In this document: one piece after another, positions 10,143-20,655 of the stretch
How the letters are laid out: each line of letters opens with the position of its first letter
How positions within the stretch are numbered: position 1 is the stretch's first letter
Source: Leptodactylus fallax
Lineage: Eukaryota; Chordata; Amphibia; Anura; Leptodactylidae
Direction of reading: 5' to 3'
DNA: 64,000 nt
Assembly: GCA_947044405.1 (NCBI GenBank)
Contig: CAMRHE010000502.1
Coordinates: 1,151,551 to 1,215,550, forward strand
Notes under the pieces: model-generated
What the model was told of the DNA's origin: nothing
Database searches by the model: none
The model's input: only the letters and a program-made list of their open reading frames with translations
Program-made: the position numbers and the translations under genes

Positions 10143-11450
10143 CAGTTGTGCTAAAAAGTTTACATACCCCGGCAGATTTTTTTTTTTTTTTTTTCAGAGA
10201 ATATGAATGATAACACAAAAACTTTTTCTCCACTCATGGTTAGTGGTTGGTTGAAGCCATTTATTGTCAAACTTCTGTGTTTTCTCTTTTTAAATCATAA
10301 TGACAACCAAAAACATCAAAATGACCCTGTTCAAAAGTTCCCATCCACTGGTGATTTTGGCCTGATAATATGACCAGAAACCAAACCACGGTCAGGTAGA
10401 ACAACCAAAATTTCAGCCACAACTGCCCAGAAAATTGTTCGGGATGCAAAGAAAACCCCCACACATAACATCAGCTGAAATACAGGACTCTCTGAAAACT
10501 ATCGGTGCGGCTGTTTCAAGATGCACAATAAGGAGGCAATTGAAGAAAAATGGGCTGCATGGTCGAGTTGCCAGAAGAAAGCCATTACTGCGCAAATACC
10601 ACAAAGAATTCCGCCTTCAATACGCCAAACAGCACAGAGACAAGCCGCAAAACTTCTGGAACAAGGTAATTTCGAGTGATGAGATAAAAATCGAACTTTT
10701 TGGCCACAACCATAAACGTTACATTTGGAGAGGTGTCAACAAGGTCTATGATGAAAGGAACCCCATTCCTACTGTAAAGCCCGGAGGTGGATCACTGATG
10801 ATGTGGGGATGTGTGAGCTTCAAAGGCTCAGGAAACTTGGTCAAAGTTGAAGGAAAGATGAATGCAACACGTTATCAGCAAATACTGGAGGCAAATCTGC
10901 CCTCATCAGCCAGGAAGCTGCGCATGGGACGTACTTGGACGTTCCAACATGACAATGATCCAAAACACAAGACCAAGTCGACTTGTCATTGGCTACAGCA
11001 GAAGAAAGTGAAGGTTCTGGAGTGGCCATCTCAGTATCCTGACCTCAATATCATTGAGCCCCTCTGGGGAGATCTCAAGCGCGCAGGACATGCAAGACAA
11101 CCCAGGAATTTACAGGAACTGGAGACTTTTTCCCAAGAAGAATGGGCAGTTTTACCATCGGAGAAAATAAAGAGCCTCATCCACAACTACCACAAAAGAC
11201 TTCAAGCTGTCATTGATGTTAGAGGGGGCAATACAAGATATTAAGAACTGGGGAATGTGAACTTTTGATCAGGGTAATTTTGATGTTTTTGGTTTTCATT
11301 ATGAGAAAACAGAAGTTTGACAATAAATGGCTTCAACCAACCACTAACCATGAGTGGAGTAAAAGTTTTTGTGTTATCATTCATCTTCTCTGAAAAAAGG
11401 CCAAAAAAACAAAAAATCTGCTGGGGTATGTAAACTTTTTAGCACAACTG
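10143..11450 (+). mobile_element. Tc1-like transposon with about 200-bp inverted repeats, DD34E
   Basis: The ends read CAGTTGTGCTAAAAAGTTTA, flanked by TA at 10141-10142 and 11451-11452. The inverted repeats extend roughly 200 bp inward, differing mainly in a T-rich stretch. Length is 1308 bp, shorter than a typical 1.6-kb Tc1 because the N-terminal part of the transposase gene is missing. In OR unit B the same site is empty (CCCTATCTAAGCACTCTATG at about 23318-23337), so the insertion followed the unit duplication. Confidence 0.95.
10392..11244 (+). pseudogene. Tc1-like transposase, N-terminus deleted
   Basis: The open frame 10435-11244 (269 aa) carries the catalytic domain: SSDEIKIELFG, GGGSLMMWGC, TFQHDNDPKH and DLNIIEPLW, with 34 residues between the second D and the E. 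Upstream, a frame at about 10392-10455 reads SGRTTKISATT and joins it through a 1-nt frameshift in a C-run near 10450. The N-terminal paired-like DNA-binding helices are gone. The catalytic half is uninterrupted, but binding to its own ends is unlikely. Confidence 0.88.
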
Positions 11451-11452
11451 TA

Positions 11453-12226
11453 AGCACCCTATGTAAAAATAGACCTCAAATGTCTCTAAGGGTCATTACT
11501 ACTGAGACTTTTCTGATTACTCCTATAGATTTCTGCCGAGGGTCACATGCACACAGGTTCAGCTTTTTTTTAGGTCATTATAGAGTGACTAAGGTGAGGT
11601 CCAGGTTTCAGATGGGGCCCAATCAAATGTTTTGCCCAAGTGCCCACACCAAGATTAATTGAGTCCTGGGAAGAATTAAGCTTAAATTTTACTGAATTAG
11701 TGATGTCTTGCAGTTATTTGTGTTTGCCTGTAAGTTTCGATTCAGATTAAACTTGTCCCATCCTAACTAGAACTGCTTTCATTATACACTAGGGTCTCTT
11801 TTGCACAAGATTAATGAACAGCTCATACTTACCTTTCCTCACCTATCCAGGGCTCTTCCATGGCATCCAGTCTTCTTCCCTTTCTTTCCCTCTTTTGTCA
11901 TGTTACAGGCCTTTGCGTCACTGCTGAACCCTGTGAATGAGCCTTAGTGGTCACGTTGGGTGCATTTATGTCATGAAACTTGTGAATGGACCACAGCAGT
12001 GACCTTGGGGAACTTGAAGTCTGAAGAGAACCCAAACATGGCAAGAGTGGTCTGGTTGGTGGAAAACCCCAAATTTCTCATGTTCCGTTAAATAAACCTG
12101 AATTTTTGAAAAGCTTGTAAAGAACCAGGCTGATTACAAGTCATTTTGGTCATCCCTGTTGATCATCAATCCAATAATTTCAACTACTAATAATTTATAT
12201 GGACAATTTCTACCATGTTTCTTCTC
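11453..12226. other. 3' flank of OR unit A; dispersed-repeat segment, no gene
   Basis: This stretch is co-linear with 23328-24131 next to OR2, which marks it as part of the duplicated OR unit. From about 11821 to 12010 it includes a CTCATACTTACCTTTCCT segment related to the hairpin-bearing repeat family seen at 27690 and 39820. No independent coding frame is credible. Confidence 0.7.
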
Positions 12227-13156
12227 TCAATGCTGCAATTTCATTTTGTTGTAAAAACTTTTCATGGTCTCGATGATCTCTTTGTTTCTCATGCTGTATA
12301 TTATTGGATTGGTAAATGGGGTGAGCATAACAAAGAGTAAGGATTTTAGCCTATTTTCATAGAAGGAGTTTGTACTTGATGGAGAAATGTAGACAGCAAT
12401 GAGAGAGCTGTAATAAGTGCAGACCACCAGTAGATGAGAGATACATGTTGATAGACCTTTTCTTCTGGCGGACATCTTGAAAATCACAATAAAAATGCAG
12501 ATATAGGACACAATGATGTAAACAAAAGGAAAGAAAAAGGCAACAATGCAAAATGAGAAGTCAAGCCAAACCAATTCATAAACTTCCGAAGTTGATAAAG
12601 CAAGAAGAGGAGCAAAATCACAAAAGAAATGGTCAATGATGTTAGAGGAACAAAACTGTAACTGACTTAAAATGATGACTTCAATTTTCAAGAGAACAAT
12701 TCCTAATAGCCAAGACCCAAAGACAAATCGCGTAGAAAAAGTTATATTTATTATGGAGGAATACTGTAATGGGAAACAAATGGCCAAATATCGGTCAAAA
12801 GACATGACAAGGAGGGTGCAGCACTGAGCAAAGGTGGCAACACATAGAAAGTAGTACTGATAGATACAACCATAGATGGACATACTGCCACCCTCCAACC
12901 ATATGATGCCTAGCATGTTTGGTATAATAGTGGTGGTGAAAATCAGGTCAGACAGGGACAGATTTGAGATAAAGAAGTACATTGGACGGTGCAGACGGTA
13001 ATTGTAGGACACCAACATGATGATCATAAAATTTCCAAAAAATGTGAACATGTACACAAGAAAAGCAAGACTAAAGAAGACAATCCGGAACTTGTGGATA
13101 TTCTGGAAGCCAATGAGAAATATCTCAGTCACCGTAGTCTGGTTGTCTCCACACAT
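12227..13156 (-). CDS. Olfactory receptor OR1, intact
   Basis: A seven-transmembrane odorant GPCR of 309 residues in one uninterrupted exon, the normal OR length, expected in the olfactory neuron membrane and coupling to a Golf-type G protein. Motifs: N-glycosylation NQT at 5-7; GN at 41-42 (TM1); PMYFFISNLS at 58-67; C97; MSFDRYLAIC at 118-127 (variant of MAYDRYVAIC); C169 and C179 in loop 2; KGLSTCISH around 233-241; NPIIYSMRN at 283-291 (TM7). The start ATG lies 27 nt after a conserved splice acceptor, as expected for ORs with an upstream non-coding exon. PMYFF and loop-2 cysteines fit class II (tetrapod-type). OR2, OR3 and OR4 in this window are close paralogues; this is the only undamaged one. 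The exact OR family is not assigned. Confidence 0.95.
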   Translation of the reverse strand: MCGDNQTTVTEIFLIGFQNIHKFRIVFFSLAFLVYMFTFFGNFMIIMLVSYNYRLHRPMYFFISNLSLSDLIFTTTIIPNMLGIIWLEGGSMSIYGCIYQYYFLCVATFAQCCTLLVMSFDRYLAICFPLQYSSIINITFSTRFVFGSWLLGIVLLKIEVIILSQLQFCSSNIIDHFFCDFAPLLALSTSEVYELVWLDFSFCIVAFFFPFVYIIVSYICIFIVIFKMSARRKGLSTCISHLLVVCTYYSSLIAVYISPSSTNSFYENRLKSLLFVMLTPFTNPIIYSMRNKEIIETMKSFYNKMKLQH

Positions 13157-13183
13157 GATCCAGAATATTGGGATTCTTCTAGT

Positions 13184-13195
13184 CTAGAAATAAAC
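13184..13195 (-). promoter_or_regulatory. Likely splice acceptor of the OR1 coding exon
   Basis: On the minus strand TTTATTTCTAG precedes ACTAGAAGAATCCC, with AG at 13185-13184 and the ATG 27 nt downstream. The same layout is kept at OR2 (AG at 25091-25090), OR4 (53360-53359) and, slightly changed, OR3 (32139-32138). Upstream non-coding exons are usual for OR genes. The donor and promoter could not be identified. Confidence 0.6.
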
Positions 13196-14226
13196 AATTA
13201 GTGGAAATCTGTAAAGTATGAAATATTTATTATTTATATACTAAAAGTTTATATAAATCTTATTACAAATCTACAGACAAAAACAACCATTATATACTGG
13301 CTCTTAGGACTTGTATTGGGTCTGTCAGAGCGGAAAAATGGTCATAAAAAGGGCATGCTGTATTTTTTAAGGGAGAAGATTCACTTTGAGTCAAACTATG
13401 GACATGTATGTGTACGCACTGTCTTCCATTGTTCTAAAAAAGGACATGTGATAGACTTAAAAAAACAAAGTCAATTACATTTTTCTGTGTCATGTACATG
13501 AGCTCTTATAGATTTTGCTTTGGGGCCCCAAAACATGAAATTACTCCTAATAAATACAATAATTATAGTAAATGGAGTAAACGGGAAGGAAATATCTCCT
13601 ATAAATCCTGCAATTCTAGAGTAAAGTTACAACTGCTAAAGCAAAATTATTGTAAGATTGTAAGATTTATCTTATTCTTTTAAAAAAGCTAGAAGATCAT
13701 CGAATAGGACAAGTTCACTTGGAAGACTTGAGGTGAGGCTGAAAGGAATCAAAAAGACCTCAATGAGTAACCTGAGGACCCAACAAAAAGAGAGGACGTC
13801 ACAAAGGGTTATTGTCTATACAGATATCATATACAATATATATTCAAGTATCTGTTCAGTGGCCAGAACAGGAAGGAATTTTATAGCAGTTGAAGCATAA
13901 GATCAATGTATAATATTGGGATTTAAGGTCCATGTCTGTTTTTCTTCTCCAAAATGTTGCAGTTGAAATCTGTTTATCATTCAAGAGTTTTTTTTTTTAA
14001 TCAGCAATTAGCATAACATTTATAATAAATTGTTTAGAATGTGTAATAAAAACAGCACTAAATATAGACCATCATTGTTGTAATAAGGAGGTAATAAAAT
14101 AAAATAAGCACTTAAAAATATAAAAGTATTAAATAATAAAAACTATAAAAAAAATATTTTCTAAAAAAATTAGTCTAAAGTTGAGAGTCAAGGCCATGTC
14201 ATTATGTGAAATAAAATTATTTTTTA

Positions 14227-14271
<45 letters not shown>

Positions 14272-14597
14272 AATAATAATATTTTTAATCTAATATGACT
14301 TTTTAAAGTTTAGAAAGAGGATATACTTTTTTTATATTTTTGTTTTAGGATATCAATATTTATATAAAAAAGTAATATATGCCATCATTTAAGTGTGCCA
14401 TCATTGCTGTAACAAATGTGATAATAAATAAAAATAGCACTTAAAACTATAAAAATATGTACAAAATTATTAAAAAATAATAATGATGATAATAGAACAA
14501 AAATTATTATTATAGAATAAAATCATTTGAGACATATTTTGAGTTGATGTTGACAGTTAAGGTCATACCATTATGTAAGGTTATTATAATTAATATA
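13196..14597. other. 5' flank of OR1, part of duplicated unit A
   Basis: AT-rich DNA with no credible gene. It is co-linear with the OR2 upstream flank at about 25100-26800. For example GCCAGAACAGGAAGGAATTT at 13862 recurs at 26051, which shows that the duplication includes kilobases upstream of the exon. The OR promoter probably lies here, but no site can be named. Confidence 0.65.
14221..14280. repeat. (ATT)n microsatellite
   Basis: ATT triplets run for about 50 bp, followed by AATAATAAT. The equivalent position in unit B (26406-26460) also carries an ATT run, so the microsatellite predates the duplication. Confidence 0.95.
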
Positions 14598-16270
14598 CAG
14601 TCATATGAAAAAGTTTGGGCACCCCTATTAATCTTAATCATTTTTAGTTCTAAATATTTGGGTGTTTGCAACAGCCATTTCAATTTGATATATCTAATAA
14701 CTGATGGACACAGTAATATTTCAGGATTGAAATGAGGTTTATTGTCCACTAACAGAAAAGAAAAATATGTGCAATACTACCATCTGCAATATGCATTAAA
14801 CCAAAATTTGACCGGTGCAAAATTATGGGCACCTCAACAGAAAAGTGACATTAATATTTAGTTAGATCCTCCCTCCTTTTTGCAAAAATAACAGCCTCTA
14901 GTCGCTTCCTGTAGCTTTTAATCAGATCCTGGATGAAGGTATTTTTGACCATTCCTCTTTACAAAACAATTCCAGTTCAGTTAAGTTTGATGGTCGCCGA
15001 GCATGGACAGCCCGCTTCAAATTATCCCACAGATGTTCAATGATATTCAGGTCTGGGGACTGGGATGGCCATTCCAGAACATTGTAATTGTTCCTCTGCA
15101 TGAATGCCTGAGTAGATTTGGAGCTGTGTTTTGGATCATTGTCTTGCTGAAATATCCATCCCCGGCGTAACTTCAAATTCGTCACTGATTCTTGTACATT
15201 ATTCTCAAGAATCTGCTGATACTGAGTTGAATCCATGCGACCCTCAACTTTAACAAGATTTCCGGTGCCGGCATTGGCCACACAGCCCCAAAGCATGATG
15301 GAACCTCCACCAAATTTTACAGTGGGTAGCAAGTGTTTTTCTTGGAATGTTGTGTTTTTTTGACGCCATGCATAACGCCTTTTTGTATGACAAAACAACT
15401 CAATCTTTGTTTCATCAGTCCACAGGACCTTCTTCCAAAATGAAGCTGGCTTGTCCAAATGTGCTTTTGCATACCTCAGGCGACTCTGTTTGTGGCGTGC
15501 TTTCAGAAACGGCTTCTTTCGCATCACTCTCCCATACAGCTTCTCCTTGTGCAAAGTGTGCTGTATTGTTGACCGATGCACAGTGACACCATCTGCAGCA
15601 AGATGATGCTGCAGCTCTTTGGAGGTGGTCTGTGGATTGTCCTTGACTGTTCTCACCATTCTTCTTCTCTGCCTTTCTGATATTTTTCTTGGCCTGCCAC
15701 TTCTGGGCTTAACAAGAACTGTCCCTGTGGTCTTCCATTTCCTTACTATGTTCCTCACAGTGGAAACTGACAGGTTAAATCTCTGAGACAACTTTTTGTA
15801 TGCTTCCCCTGAACAACTATGTTGAACAATCTTTGTTTTCAGATCATTTGAGAGTTGTTTTGAGGGGCCCATGATGCCACTCTTCAGAGGAGATTCAAAT
15901 AGGAGAACAACTTGCAATTGGCCACCTTAAATACCTTTTCTCATGATTGGATACACCTGGCTATGAAGTTCAAAGCTCAGTGAGGTTACAAAACCAATTT
16001 TGTGCTTCAGTAAGTCAGTAAAAAGTAGTTAGGAGTATTCAAATCAATAAAATGATAAGGGTACCCAAATTTTTGCACCGGTCAAATTTTGGTTTAATGC
16101 ATATTGCACATTTTCTGTTAGTACAATAAACCTCATTTCAATCCTGAAATATTACTGTGTCCATCAGTTATTAGATATATCAAATTGAAATGGCTGTTGC
16201 AAACACCCAAATATTTAGAACTAAAAATGATTAAGATTAATAGGGGTGCCCAAACTTTTTCATATGACTG
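14598..16270 (-). mobile_element. Tc1-like transposon with long near-perfect inverted repeats
   Basis: Ends CAGTCATATGAAAAAGTTTG are flanked by TA at 14596-14597 and 16271-16272. The inverted repeats are nearly identical for about 150 bp and then remain alignable to about 230 bp (ACCAAAATTTGACCGGTGCA in both arms). Total length is 1673 bp. Unit B has the uninterrupted sequence at about 26800 (TAATATAATATAACATTATT), so this is a post-duplication insertion. The high arm identity suggests a fairly recent insertion. Confidence 0.95.
14922..15872 (-). pseudogene. Tc1-like transposase, almost intact
   Basis: From the methionine at 15872 (MGPSKQLSND) there are about 316 residues of clean frame; a longer frame opens at 15917. 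Domains: paired-like helix-turn-helix at about 10-55, GRPRKIS hook near 75, second helix region, then WTDETKIELFC, GGGSIMLWGC, IFQQDNDPKH and DLNIIEHLW with 34 residues between the second D and E. The frame ends early at KIPSSRI. The expected last 20 or so residues (DLIKSYRKRLEA) are present in another frame just beyond, so a 1-2 nt indel near 14935-14945 removes only the C-terminal tail. Whether catalysis survives is unknown. Confidence 0.88.
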
Positions 16271-16272
16271 TA

Positions 16273-17195
16273 ATATAATATTATTCCTTTTATATTTTAC
16301 AAATAGAACATCATCAATTTTTTATCTTTATATCCAGTTTAGTATTTCACATATGAATATTCATAAAAATTCCAGCAATATCTGATATTAATCCATTTTC
16401 TATTTTACAAATATCACATTTTTATTGACAGTTGTGGATTCTGGAGATCAGTCTTAGACAATCTGGGTTCCACTTCAGTCTGTATCATTTCATGTATCTT
16501 CATGTTACCTGATTTTTCCTATCTGTAACATTTCTTGCAAATTTCTTGTCTCTTTCATAGCTTTAGGAACCCAATGAGACCAATTTTTGAGTCTGGTAAC
16601 AAAAAATAATTTAGTCTCTAAGATATATAAAATATAGACCACAAAGCCCCTCGATAATTGATGCAATGAAAAAAACATCTCATTATTGTAATACCCCCAT
16701 TCCCACATGATTATTTTTGCAACCGAAACACACATTGCTACAACAAACAGATCATAGACGATTTTACGGCTCAATGGAACCAATTATCAGGTCAATGAAG
16801 AAGAATTCAACAAATAATAAAATATAATACAACAAAAATATTATATCAGAGTTGTAAAAAAAATACATTTACATCAAATCCACATGTCATACAATGATCT
16901 ATCACTACTGAACAATGTTTTATTTAAATTATTATGAATTATACAAATTTTAAATTATTGCTTTGATTTATGTTATTAAATATTTATAACTTGATGAAAT
17001 CTGAACTAATAATTAATAAATGCATCTGAAAAAACACCATTTACATTTCAATATAATATGTCACTTGTTTTTCTCAGAACAAATTGAATTTCTAAATGGC
17101 AACATTATATATTCTGGGGGGCTATTCAGGTCATTGAAGAAGAATTCAACAAATATTATGACATTTAATGTAACAAAATATTATATTTATTTTGA

Positions 17196-17244
<49 letters not shown>

Positions 17245-17361
17245 GTAATTAGCAATAATAATATTAGTGTTTTATATTAAAATAGGAATTATAATTTAGT
17301 TTTATTTCATTATTTTTTGTAAACTATATAACTATATTTTTGTAAACTATATAAAATATAA
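16273..17361. other. Distal upstream flank of OR unit A
   Basis: AT-rich, no gene. It is co-linear with 26815-27670 in unit B and partly with 34650-34980 (unit C) and 55170-55420 (unit D). The shared segment around GATCAGTCTTAGACAATCTG is at 16450 and 26980. The small open frame at 16505-16783 has stop-free counterparts only by chance in low-complexity DNA. Confidence 0.65.
17191..17246. repeat. (ATT)n microsatellite
   Basis: About 18 ATT triplets in AT-rich DNA at the far end of OR unit A. Confidence 0.95.
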
Positions 17362-17367
17362 GTCTGA

Positions 17368-18620
17368 CCTCGATAGTAGGAAAAATCTTTGAACAAATCG
17401 TTAAAGAACATTTAATTAGGTACCTGGATGGGAAGGCTTTAATTAATCAAAGCCAGCACGGCTTTATGCCTAATAAATCTTGCCAGACTAATCTTATTTC
17501 CTTCTATAATAAAGTCACTGAATGGTTGGACCAGGGGAATGCAGTGGACATAGTATATCTTGACTTTAGTAAGGCCTTTGATAAAGTATCACATAACATT
17601 CTTATTGAAAAAATGATCAAGTATGGCTTTGATAAAATATCAGTGAGGTGGGTTCACAATTGGCTTAATGATCGGGCACAACGAGTAATTCTAAATGGCT
17701 ATACATCAAACTGGAAGAAAGTAAAAAGCGGGGTGCCGCAGGGCTCTGTCCTGGGCCCAGTACTTTTTAATATCTTTATAAATGATCTGGATGATGGGGC
17801 TAATGGGGAACTAATAAAATTTGCAGATGATACAAAGATAGGAGGAATGGCCAACACTAGAGAGGAGAGAGAGTGCATCCAAAAGGACTTAGACACACTG
17901 GAACAATGGGCTGAGGTGAACAAAATGGTATTCAACAGGGACAAATGCAAAGTTCTACATCTGGGTAACAGAAATGCAAGAAGCATATATAGTATGGGAG
18001 GAATAGTACTAAGTGAGAGTACAGGGGAAAAGGATCTGGGCATAATAATAGATCGCAAATTCAACATGAGTCAACAGTGCGGTGCGGTGGCTAAAAAGGC
18101 TAACCAAATTCTAGGATGTATCAAGACGAGCATTGTAGCTAGATCAAGAGAGGTAATTATTCCGCTGTACTCTGCCCTGGTCAGACCCCACCTGGAATAC
18201 TGTGTACAGTTCTGGGCGCCCCAGTTTAAGAAAGACATCGATTCATTGGAGCAGGTCCAGAGAAGAGCAACCAAAATGGTGGAAGGTCTACAAACCATGT
18301 CCTACGAGGAGAGGCTAAAAGAATTGGGACTGCTTAGTTTGCAGAAGAGAAGGCTAAGGGGAGACTTAATAGCGGTATTTAAATATCTGAAAGGTTGTCA
18401 CAGTGCAGAGGGATCTACCCTATTCTCATTAGCAGAAGGAAGCACGAGAAGTAATGGGATGAAACTAAGGGGAAGGAGATTCAGATTAGACATCAGGAAA
18501 AACTTTCTAACAGTAAGGGTAGTGAGAGAGTGGAATAGGCTGCCACGGGAGGTGGTGAGTTCTTCATCAATTGAAATCTTCAAGCGGAAACTGGATAGGT
18601 ATATAGCTGGGATGTTTTAG
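17368..18620 (+). pseudogene. CR1 reverse transcriptase, C-terminal part, open but 5'-truncated
   Basis: The frame is open from about 17368 (SLTSIVGKIFEQIVKEHLI) through 18620; the first methionine is at 17466. RT blocks are SQHGFMPNKSCQTNL, YLDFSKAFDKV, GVPQGSVLGPVLF, FADDTK, LGIIIDRKF, and the thumb and C-terminal part ILGCIKTS, PLYSALVRPHLEYCVQFW and EWNRLPREVV. The FADD catalytic box is intact. Missing are the endonuclease domain and the first RT blocks, so it cannot move by itself. It is the reference used here to recognise the 36-bp repeat unit (ILGCIKTSIVAR). Confidence 0.92.
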
Positions 18621-18675
18621 GATTTCCTGCTTTTGCAGGGGGTTGGACTCGATGGCCCTTGAGGTCCCTTCCAAC

Positions 18676-18711
18676 TCAAACAAACAAACAAACAAACAAA
18701 CAAACAAATAA
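18676..18711. repeat. (CAAA)n tail of the CR1 copy
   Basis: Nine or so AAAC/CAAA units directly follow the CR1 3' end CCTTCCAACT. They mark the 3' terminus of the element. Confidence 0.9.
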
Positions 18712-18895
18712 ATGATTTAAGGCTCTCCTGTAATATGTTATGCCTCAGACCCTCCACCTTGTTTTTTAAGCTTGCCTTTGCACCTGTTCTATTTTATTTA
18801 GGTCTATTTGTAGGTGGAGTCTCAAAACCTGGAGACAATGCTACAAATTATATACAGTGAGATCAAAATTTCTTTATCTTTATCTCTAATTATTC
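18712..18895. other. No gene seen
   Basis: Unique-looking sequence between the young CR1 tail and the second 36-bp array. No motif is recognised. Confidence 0.5.
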
Positions 18896-19430
18896 ATGCC
18901 AGCATCCTATTGCTTTTATACCTCTAGCTATACAGCCAAGCATCCTACTGGTTATACCTCTAGCTATACAGCTGAGCATCCTACTGGTTATACCTCTAGC
19001 TATACAGCCAAGCATCCTACTGGTTATACCTCTAGCTATACAGCTGAGCATCCTACTGGTTATACCTCTAGCTATACAGCCAAGAACCCTACTGGTTATA
19101 CCTCTAGCTATGCAGCCAAGAACCCTACTGGTTATAGCTCTATCTAAACAGCTGAGTTTCCTATCAGTTATACTTCTAGCTATACAGATGACCACCCTAC
19201 TGCTGATATGTCTAGCCATATAGACAAGCATACTGCTGGTTATACCTATAAATACGCAGCCGAGAATCCTGCAGTTTCTATGTCTATCTCTACAGTCTCA
19301 CCATCCTACAGGTTATCCCTCTAGCTATACAGGTGAACATGTTGCTGGTTATAATTCTATCTATACAGAAGAACATTCTACTGGTTATGCCTCTTGCTAT
19401 ACAGACAAGCATTTTAGGTGGTCTGATATG
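18896..19430 (-). repeat. 36-bp CR1-derived minisatellite, second locus
   Basis: On the minus strand the unit translates as RMLGCIARGITS, as in the array at 7849-9770. About six or seven regular units lie at 18908-19140 and several decayed ones continue to about 19430. On the higher-coordinate side the frame joins CR1 RT sequence with the KCKIMHL block, so this array too lies inside a CR1 gene, in the opposite orientation to the first. Confidence 0.9.
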
Positions 19431-20650
19431 TCTATACCCTAGATCTATCTCTTCTAAAGTCTTGTGTAACACAGAACTGCCAATACAGTATTCAGAAAAA
19501 GGGTTTCTTTTCCTCAAGTGCATTATTTTACATTTGGAAACATTGATCTGCAGTTTGCATTGTTTGGACCATTCATCCTGTAATGATTGATCTATTTCCA
19601 TGTTAAAAACCTCTCCACGAATATAAACCCTATTACATAGATTTGTGTCTGCAGAAAACAGTCAAACTGTGGTCAAAATCAGACCAACTCTGTTTATTTT
19701 CTGTGTGGATCCAAATGAGAAAACATATTGGAGCTTGGGGAATCAACACGAGATAGGAAGTTCTCATTAGGAGGATTCCAATTTATTAAACAAAACAGAT
19801 ATCATATATAGGGCTGCGGACTCTGGTGACCCAAAGCCAAGTTCCGCTTTGTAATAATTGACATTTAATATTATTGGTTAATGCAGCATCATGTTCAGAT
19901 CGTGATTTTCTGCGTGTCCTGATCGTGCTGGTCCATCAGATACAACGTCCTTGAAGGTTGTTTGGCAGTCAACAATATTTTGGTTATTCTCTGCAGAGCT
20001 TACAAATATTTCTCCTATGTCATCTACAAAAATATTATAAAGAATAGGACTCAGGACAGACCCCGAGGTCACCGCCTGTGACTCGTCTCTTCTTACCATT
20101 AACAATAACCCTCTGATATCTATTCATCAGTCGAATGTAAATCTCTGAACTATCCCAGGATTAATAAAATCTGCAGAAACTTCTCTATCAGCTCTTTATG
20201 TGTCTCTATGTGGAATGCTTTGATGACATGCAGGTAGGTGATATCTGGATTCTTGGCTGTGTACTATTTGCGCTACCTTTGTCAAAAACTTTTCTGACAT
20301 AGTGAAAGAAATCAATCAGATTAGTTTGACATGATCGGCCCTCCGTATGGTCAGGCTGTTTTGGGTTCAACAAATCGCAGGTTTTTAGGTGGTGGATCAT
20401 CATCTCTTTCAGGAGGATTTTTATTATTTCTACTTCTACTGGTGTCAAACTAACTAGCCTGTAGTTTCTGGCTTCTTCTTTGTTATCCTTCTTATGGATA
20501 GATATAACATTGCCCATTCTCCAAACCACAGGAACATCAACGGTGAGGAAGGACAGGTTACACACATCAGTTAGAGGAGCAGCGATCACAGATCAGAGAT
20601 TTGTAAGAATTTTGGGGTGAATGCCACCTGGACTCATTGCCTTATTTGAC
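19431..20650 (-). pseudogene. Old CR1 RT wreck feeding into the second 36-bp array
   Basis: Read on the minus strand from 20650: NKAMSPGGIHPKIL, then PLTDVCNLSFL, WRMGNVISIHKK, EEARNYRLVSLT and RSCQTNLIDFF (20206-20589), then SVLSPILYNIFVDDI (19878-20105), then DEWSKQCKLQINVSKCKIMHL-type sequence (19440-19601). These are successive CR1 RT blocks in the right order but broken by stops and frameshifts. The last block runs without interruption into the 36-bp units. A Tc1 fragment abuts the upstream side at about 20656. The part at 19640-19870 is not assigned. Confidence 0.8.
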
Positions 20651-20655
20651 TTTAA

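Larger units (their letters stand above)
17362..18711 (+). mobile_element. Young CR1 LINE, 5'-truncated
   Basis: A CR1-clade element truncated inside the RT. It enters the AT-rich DNA abruptly at about 17362 with an open RT frame, runs through the complete C-terminal part, then a short 3' untranslated region with GGGGGTTGGACTCGATGGCC and CCCTTCCAACTC, hallmarks of CR1 3' ends, and finishes in a (CAAA)n tail. 5' truncation is the normal result of target-primed reverse transcription. No stop or frameshift is seen, so it is recent compared with the CR1 wrecks around it. Confidence 0.93.
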
